Assembly (NCBI GenBank): GCA_036346225.1
Contig: JARFIW010001367.1
Span: 558,001 to 622,000 of the forward strand
Length of the DNA: 64,000 bases
Direction: 5' to 3'
Origin: Platerodrilus igneus
Lineage: Eukaryota > Arthropoda > Insecta > Coleoptera > Lycidae
The notes under the pieces are model-generated. The model did not search any database, was not told where the DNA came from, and worked only from the letters and a program-made list of their open reading frames with translations. The position numbers and the translations under genes are program-made. Each line of letters begins with the position of its first letter. Position 1 is the stretch's first letter. Of the stretch, positions 56,888-64,000 are shown in pieces.

Positions 56888-57498
56888 ATGAGTAACTTGT
56901 CATCAATCAAAATTGTAATAATACCAACGTAAAAGTTCTAGAGCAATTTATATTACATTCTGACGAAGACGTGATTAAAGAAGTTTTCGGCTGTTCTTCA
57001 CCTCAATTCAACACTGATGCTATTTTTGATAGTGACGTAATAGATATATCACGGTAAGTGCTTTTTCACATTTATACATGTGTTTTTAAAACAGTACTAA
57101 TTTATAAGTTACATTAGATCAAAAACCATTCTGGAAATTCTGAGGCTATCGTAGGATCGTTGACACACTCTGGTCCTCTCAGAAACATCAGGTAGTATAC
57201 AAAAGAAAAGGTGAACCTACAATAATCTTTTATGTTATGCTCACAGATCAGGCAAAAACATGTTGACTATGAAAAGTTATGTACAGAATCTAATATGGCT
57301 GTTTGCGGTGAAGATGACAAATCCTACGAAGATGACACAGTAGAGTTGCTTAACGTATTTAAAAGCGTGGAAGAAGCTACTGCGTCGTATAGATTTGGAA
57401 CTAGAAATAATAAAGCAAAAAGAGAGGAACTAACAGCGAGGAGCAGCAGATACTTCAAGAACGGAGTTAATAAATACTTTTCATTTATAAATAGTTAG
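56888..57498 (+). pseudogene. P2 copy of the spliced accessory gene, decayed
   Basis: Exon 1 (56888-57053) has lost a base (ATCAAAATTGTAATAATACC), giving an early TAA. The donor is GTAAGT where P1 has GCAAGT. Exon 2 of P1 is deleted. Exon 3 (about 57114-57191, donor GTAGTA) and exon 4 (from about 57247, after GCTCACAG) are present, but exon 4 is shifted in the coiled coil. The stop at 57498 corresponds to 13804 in P1. Confidence 0.6.
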
Positions 57499-57698
57499 AT
57501 CAATATATTCAACAATTTGTAAAATAAAAAGTATTTTATAAAAGTTTCTCTTTGAAACAAGACTTTCTATAAACAAGGTAGTAAACTCAAAGTAAAACGC
57601 ACATAAATCAGAACCCACTTTAATTTGATACATCATTCTTTATACAATCGACTTAGATGTGTTATAATAATAAACTAATTTCTTAAATTAGTGACATA

Positions 57699-57995
57699 TT
57701 ATTCTGAAAATTCTATGTTGACAGTTAGACCGATCGATCCCTTACTAGTTATGTATACGTGTTTGTTCGAGCCAATACTTTCATTTAATTGTTTCACTCC
57801 ATGTGCTTGAAGGTATTCAAAATATCTCAATGGCAATATACTCTTGAACTCTTCTGTTTCCACTAATACTCTTTCTCCATATTTTGTCTTGATTGTTTCC
57901 ACTTTTAAAACTTCAAACTTCTTATTCACTACAAGATCTTTTGAATTTACATAAGGTTTGCGATATGTGGTTTTATTAAGAGTATTAAAATCCAT
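57699..57995 (-). CDS. P2 copy of the left terminal small protein (98 aa)
   Basis: MDFNTLNKTTYRKPYVNSKD..., open for 98 codons. Contains VLKVETIKTKYGERVLVETE and ILPLRYFEYLQAHGVKQ. It keeps a C-terminal SIGLTVNIEFSE that P1 has lost to a shift near 13530. This is one of the few frames in P2 with no break. A TATA box in the terminal repeat (58040-58047) lies 45 bases upstream. Confidence 0.7.
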   Translation of the reverse strand: MDFNTLNKTTYRKPYVNSKDLVVNKKFEVLKVETIKTKYGERVLVETEEFKSILPLRYFEYLQAHGVKQLNESIGSNKHVYITSKGSIGLTVNIEFSE

Positions 57996-58008
57996 ATTGC
58001 TTTTCTTT

Positions 58009-58749
58009 GACTAATTAAATTAATATTAGGAGCAATCTCCTTATATAGCAGATGACCACCATCTGCGTACTTTGCCAACCCACTTTTCAACCTATCACAA
58101 GAGTGAACTCATTTTGAATTAAAACCGGCCCATGTGTATTTGCAGCCTCTAAACATAAATCAGAATCCACTTTAATTAAAAACACAATTGACTTGAATGC
58201 GATATTTTTTGCATCTGTCATACTGTCTCGCTAGAAAACCAAATTCAAAACATCTACACACATTTTCTCTGCACTTACATTTTCAACATACGTGTGTTAC
58301 ATTGAAAGTAATATAAAGACGATCCTAATTCAAAACGTGCCCACAAGTATTTTACATTTGAAAAGAATTCAGGTTTTCACATTTTACATTAAAAGTATAT
58401 AACGCCGATCCTAATTCAAAACGGTGCACGTGTAACTTCTCGCTAGAAAACCGAATTCAAAACAGCTACACACATTCTTCTCTGCACTTACATTTTTTTC
58501 AACATACGTGTGTGTTTCATTGAAAGTAATATAAAGCCGGTCCTAATTCAAAACGTGACAGACGTATTTTTACATTGAAAGTATAGAAGAATTCATGTTT
58601 TCACAACTATTTTACATTCAAATGTTTTCACAACTATTTTACATTGAAATTATATAGGGCCGATCCTAATTCAAAACGTGACAGACGTATTTTACACTGG
58701 AAAATACGTTTGTCGCGTTTTGAATTAGGACCGGCCCTATTTACCTACT
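58009..58749 (-). repeat. P2 right terminal inverted repeat (about 741 bp)
   Basis: Inverse of 42717-43454; contains the same motif array and, at 58040-58047 on the - strand, the TATATAAG promoter. Confidence 0.92.
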
Positions 58750-58755
58750 AAGATG
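58750..58755. repeat. P2 right target-site duplication (AAGATG)
   Basis: Identical to 42711-42716. Confidence 0.95.
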
Positions 58756-61700
58756 TCTTCCAAAACCCTCGTCGTTGTGTCCATACACTTCGTGATTATA
58801 CCTGGATCCAACCCATGTCCACTAGCTATCCAAATCCCTGCAACTACCTTTAGTATTCCTACCCGGATAATGGTCTCTACCATGCTTAACCTTCCATAAC
58901 CACTACACTTCACGCATACTAGTTTCAAACTTCTCGATTCGCTTACCCAAGTACCATCCTATCCTTAGATTGTATCGTGTAGTAACACCAACTTTTATAA
59001 GCCAGCACCCACTTGTGCAAATCATACTTTTAATACATTACCGGTACGTTACTAACAGCTTTTACACACTTTTAAATAGAATGTTGTATAATAATTCAAC
59101 TAATAAGCGATAATCAGTACAACGTAAGACAACGTAATAGCTAATACGTAAGAGATATAAGAGATTTAAGATCTAAGAGAGCTTTAATACCTCTCCCAGT
59201 GTATTTATACGCTTTTGAATACTCCTCACGGCCCTCTTTTCATCGAAAAGTTTATTTTCCAAACCGATTCTCAAAATTTTGTTCGTAACGAACTTCAACG
59301 TCTGAAAAATTACAAGTTTACCGTGCTGTTACATAGAAATTCGCTCAACCACATCTAACCGACGCGAGCTTCTCAAAACTTCTAGCCTTCGACCAATTAT
59401 ATTGCTTTCCCCCGTTTTAACGTCCAACCCTTAGCTACCTTTCTTCGTTTCACCCATATTTATTCTCTCTTTTAGAACCCCCTCTCAAGCTACAGAAAAT
59501 CGATATTGTGGTTGGCCTTCAAATCTACTGCGTATTTTACACGTGTGTTGTAACCAACGTTTTATTATACGTGTTCTCTGTCTGTTTTACATTATAGATA
59601 TTTCATTTCACTTAAGTCTTCAAAGCATTTGTTATTTTACCAGCTTGTCGTATCGACTGTTACAAACAATTCTATAGTATTTCGTCCCAACGTATATTTC
59701 AGTTCTTTGAACTTAACATTTAACGATCAGGTGTTTTTTTGAAGTAAACTATCTGTTTAAAATTATAATTCCGAGTTTTAGCACTTCTTAGGATTTGTAT
59801 AACAAACGTTTCGTTTATTTAAATGGAAATATGCGTTTAAATTATTGATTTTCTATACTCAAAAGCTCTATTTTTTATCCCATGCGCTTGATTTAAACTA
59901 TTACAACTAATTATGCGTATTCTTGAGTTTTCATGTACTCTAAAGTTTCCCGCCCCCCTTTATGCAATTTTAATATCTTAATAACCGTCCGTTTTCACTA
60001 TCTAAACTGATTAATTTGTCGCGTAAATAAATTGTTCCTACTTCTTATATACACAGTTGTTAAAAATTTATTATTTAGACCTATAAACCCTTCTTAACCT
60101 ATAATTTCCACGACAGTATATATATATATTATCGTGTACGTGTAATTAAGGGTTTATTGGGAATACATAAGGGCATATGTTAAGCTAGAAGTTAGAATTA
60201 TAGGTCATTAGAAAATCAAATCAGTCATTTAGGAAATTAGGATATTTTAAACAATTATTTTAGAGCTTAGGTAATATATGATAATGTAGGGTTAATTTAG
60301 TTGAGTCATATTTAGCTAGGAATGATGTAATATAGTATTTATTTAAATATAGGGCATAGGAAATAATAATAATGAGGTAAAAGTACAGCATATTTAATTT
60401 ATAGTTAAGTATTGTAAGGGGATATAAAAGCGTTGCATATGTGTTAAAATAGTCTTATTTTTCAAAAGTAAAACCCAAACTTTTAAAAGCAGAGCAGAAT
60501 AACAAGGGGAGATATATTTCTAGCTAACATTGATACAAACAAGCTTTAATAGGATACAGGAAAACAGACGACCGTTGGAATTAATGCAGTCAATTTGCAA
60601 CAGGGACAAAGCAAAACCACATAAATCTGACAAAAACGCAATATGTTTGTTAAGACATCGATGTTAATTCTGGAGCTAGTATAGGAGGAAACCAGAGACA
60701 ACGGTCATGAAAAAACAAGGTGGAGCAAAAACGTATGCATACAAGCGAGAGGCATAGAGTTAATCACAGAGCTAGCATTGTAGGGAGACTTGAACAAATT
60801 TAGTTTAGCGGAGGAAGAAAATCAATAATTTCAAGGAATTTTATAAGCAGGCACGCGTCGTTGAAAGCGGGAGAAAGGAGCCAAGCAAGGTGATTGGAAG
60901 ATATAGATACACGTGCAACAGGTTTAGATTAAGTAGGGCAAATATTGAGCTGGTGGAGGTATATAAGTGAAATAAAGTTATAGGTACAAGCGAGATGAAA
61001 GATGTTTTGTTCTAGTTTAAGGCGTGAAAGTAGTGGGAATGAACTGAACCGTTGAGTCTAATTTCATGGAATCAAAGTAGCAGTTGACAGTTAGAAACGT
61101 TTTACCAAGTATTTGTGTGTTTTGTTATTGAAATTCACGCGAAACCGAGATCTGTTAGAGCTTTTTCGCTGGAATACGAGACGGTTAACAATTTTAAGAA
61201 TTGGTGAAACGGGTACAAATTGTACATGCGATTTAGAAACAGGAGGGGTGAATTCTTGGTTATTTAACCATTTTCGAACGGAGGCCTCGCTGTCTTTAAT
61301 TTCATCATTCATTTACGACACATCTAGTTACTTTCAAGTGAATTAGTACAGTTTGATGAAAAGGTATTGAAAAGTAATTTAAGTGAAAGTTAATCTTATA
61401 TGTAAGTACAAACAAATTGTTATTGTGTTGTTGGAATGCACGAAATGAGTAAAGATTAAAATTATTTGGATGATGAAAGCAGCGATTATTGGGTGTTAAG
61501 TGTAATTTGGAATAAGAGGAGTAAAATTTCGGAGATTGGATGTTTATGGTTGGATATTGTTTATGAAGAGATAGTTTGGAGTAGCGGCAGACATGGTGAT
61601 TTGACCGGGGAGCTATTTGATAGACTGAGGATCTACTGGACGACAGCATCTCCAAGGGTTAGTTGGTGGACAACATTCAGAAGATAGCTATCAGGTAGGT

Positions 61701-62342
61701 CATTATATAGAACATTGAGTGGTGAATATTTTCCATGGTTTTTGTGATTATTTTGATTTGTGTTTTGAGTGTGTTTTCTACTGTTATACATTTTATGAAC
61801 TGAAATTTACGAGACTTTAAAAGGAAATTGAAATTTAATTTTGAAAATCAAGACTAATTAATTAATTTACAGATAACCAAGCGATGTTGTAAAGAAGTAT
61901 AGAGGGCTTATTTGATATTTGGTAGTGCAGTAAAGTTGTATGCACATTTATATAGTTTTACTATGAGCTCATGATAAAACAAAAGGTTAACGTAAGGTAT
62001 GAGAGACGCCCTCTTGCTTTAATTAAAAATGTGTGTTTAAAAGGGTTGAATTATTGTTATTATCATGAAATTGTTGACGATACGAGTGTACATAAAGAAA
62101 TGATATTTTTTGGAAAATGTAATATTGATCCCACGTTAATAGAGTGTGATATATTTTGGGAATTGAGTTATTTTTGAGTGTGTGATTGTAGGGTGTAAAT
62201 TTCTATTTAGGTTTCAGCATGGTGATATTGAGCGATAGTTTTTAAATTTAACAGGTAGGTCTCTGTGTTAATATTAAGAAATTTTAGCTAGTAGGAAAGA
62301 AGTGTAGAGCAGCTGAGGGCGAGTATATAGGTAAACCTCACA
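58756..62342. other. Right flank, no gene supported
   Basis: AT-rich. 60130-60480 is purine-rich on the + strand and 60955 holds GGTATATAAGTG, a TATA-like element. Short frames at 61091-61687 on both strands overlap each other and match nothing I know. The 60118-62342 block lies between two TATATA tracts and ends CCTCACAG, so a degraded solo LTR is conceivable but unproven. Confidence 0.4.

Positions 62343-62381
<39 letters not shown>
62343..62381. repeat. (TA)n microsatellite
   Basis: About 38 bases of alternating TA. Confidence 0.9.
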
Positions 62382-62385
<4 letters not shown>

Positions 62386-64000
62386 CCATTGCATCATCAA
62401 CTGAACGTCTCGTACGATGTATATTTAACTGTTATAATATTCGCAACCACATATCCGTAGAATTGGCAACGTTGTACTCCTTGAAGTCATTCGTTTTTTC
62501 AGGTACGCTGAAGCATTTTTATTTCATTAATGTAATTATGCAGTTTAGAAAACATTAAAGTTAATAATTATTGGTATATCACCATGTATATAGCCAGCAT
62601 TAGAGTTTATGTGTTGAAAACAAATTTTGTTTGCATATCCAAATATTCCAAATTAACATTCGTTAGTCCTTTTTTAGAATTGTAAAAACTTTATAAAGTC
62701 ACCTTCAAAATTATTTATTGAAATAGAAAACGATGCTAAGCTATAATACACGTATTCATAACTAGTTATTTCTGATATAATCAAACTGCACGTGCCGTGT
62801 TTAACGCTCGTAGTACTGATAGATGGCTTTTCCGTAAACAGTCAGTCGTATTCCAGCCATTATATGTACAACATGTCTCCCCAAATTAATAAGTTGAAAT
62901 GCGACTTCGCATAGCCCTTTAATATGATCCTCTTCGAGTCCTCGTTAATGGTGTCGTAAGCTGGACAATATGCACAACCTTCATAATGCGATCTATGCTA
63001 CGATTTAACTTATAATAATTTTCTTTTTAATTAATTCTATGAACGACCCTTATTACTATGCAATTTAAAAATTGTATCAATGCGATAACTGTATAATAGA
63101 GTGATATTCCGAAATGATGGATTTAGCAGTCTTCGATTGAAAACTTGGATGCAGATGGTTTGACGTAATTTCTATCTTACTTGTTGCCGGAACAACAGCT
63201 GTTCATATAGAAGCCATGTTGTTGGTATGCTTTCATCCATAGGAGGACGCTGTAAATCAAGACATCGTTATAGTTTGGTAACACGTTTTTTGTTATTTAA
63301 AATTAATGTCATATTCCTCGGTAAGTCAAATTTTTATTTATATAAAGCTGATTATTTTGCATTTTAATGTTTATTAAGCTTCCATTATATTTTAAATTTT
63401 GTTATTTACAAAAGTATTCAGGTTCGCTTTAGAGGATAGAATTATAACAGTAATCAACCTCTATAAGAATTTTATACGTTGATAAAATTCCCATCAAATT
63501 AAAAAACTAATGTAGAATATTTTATTTAAAATCCGTTTTAATATCTTATGTGACTATTTAGTGAACAATTTGAAAATTTAAATGCAATGAGAAATATTTA
63601 AAATCTGTTAAGATCCGTTAATGATTATATGTGCATCGCACTCAGATATGAATATGATAAAAATTACTAAATACAATAATTGTCATTCTTATAGAACATT
63701 ACAACTTGATATAAATTCCATCATCAGCGAAGATAATCTAAGAAAATTTATTTTATAAATTGTAAATATCTGTAACATCTATAGAAGAAATATTACAACA
63801 CAACAACTAAGCTTTACTTTTCCGTAAGACATTAGTAGTTCGCGTTTTAACGATTATGTAACTAATTTGAAGGAAGAAAATGCGTTCAGCGTTTATTGAA
63901 GGAATACAGTAGTCTATAAAATTGAAAATGCATACATATTATAAATAATTGACTTTAATTAGCACATGATTTAGGATTTAATTATTATTAGAACTTACCG
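62382..64000. other. Non-coding AT-rich sequence to the window end
   Basis: No frame, repeat or RNA gene recognised. Confidence 0.5.

Larger units (their letters stand above)
42717..58749 (-). mobile_element. P2: complete Maverick/Polinton element (16.0 kb)
   Basis: Ends AGTAGGTAAATAGGGCCGG in inverted orientation, terminal repeats of about 740 bp, and a perfect six-base duplication AAGATG. Gene order is that of P1, inverted. Frames carry more breaks than P1. No nested element is seen. Confidence 0.97.

Noticed and set aside
61091..61687. Overlapping frames of 73-116 codons on both strands
   Set aside because: They overlap each other, match no family I know and have no supporting signals.
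60118..62342. Possible further solo LTR between two TATATA tracts, ending CCTCACAG
   Set aside because: No PBS-like unit, no match to the LTR starts TACTCATA or TGCTGTG, and no second copy in the window; kept only as a remark.
63991..64000. Good splice-donor consensus on the minus strand at the window edge
   Set aside because: A single site with no exon visible inside the window; chance match cannot be excluded.

Overview
The window is AT-rich arthropod DNA, most likely insect. The evidence is Ty3/gypsy retroelements with errantivirus-like TATATA targets, Maverick/Polinton elements with animal-type gene content, introns of 55-59 bp and abundant (TA)n tracts. No rRNA, tRNA or CRISPR array was seen. 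Host coding sequence is nearly absent: I support only one three-exon fragment at about 9.58-9.99 kb. Almost everything else is mobile DNA.

Layout: (1) 1-7268, LTR retrotransposon E1 (+ strand), truncated by the window start, with LTRs of about 2.4 kb, a broken gag and protease and a cut-off reverse transcriptase. (2) 7272-9193, a solo LTR (E4, - strand) of a related family. (3) 9194-12530, sequence with the host exon fragment and diverged repeats. (4) 12537-35692, Polinton P1, flanked by GACGTG/GACCTG and carrying a 7.7 kb LTR retrotransposon E3 (15014-22744, - strand). (5) 35775-41408, a retrotransposon-like element with a non-coding interior (503 and 634 bp LTRs, AAACT duplication, Lys-type primer site). 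(6) 42717-58749, Polinton P2, inverted relative to P1 and flanked by a perfect AAGATG duplication. (7) 58756-64000, sequence with no gene I can support.

P1 and P2 share one gene plan: a small terminal gene, a spliced accessory gene, protein-primed family B DNA polymerase, major and minor capsid proteins, adenovirus-type cysteine protease, a hydrophobic virion-type protein, a phospholipase A2-like protein, an A32-type packaging ATPase, a conserved unknown protein, a small protein, a DDE integrase with chromodomain, and a second terminal gene. Replication (polymerase), integration (integrase) and particle assembly (capsids, protease, ATPase, PLA2) would make this a virus-like transposon. Both copies have many frame breaks, and several breaks are shared although the insertion sites differ.

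The most unusual signals are: (a) LTRs that carry 1-3 extra copies of the LTR-end plus tRNA-Lys primer-binding-site junction, in three related families; (b) a four-exon gene with three tiny introns inside P1, giving an open 206-residue frame; (c) arrays of a 20 bp motif in the Polinton terminal repeats plus a mirrored TATA promoter serving the outermost genes; (d) the same frame relation at A-runs in two genes of both Polintons. Caution: LTR pairs differ mainly in homopolymer length, so some frameshifts may be sequencing errors.
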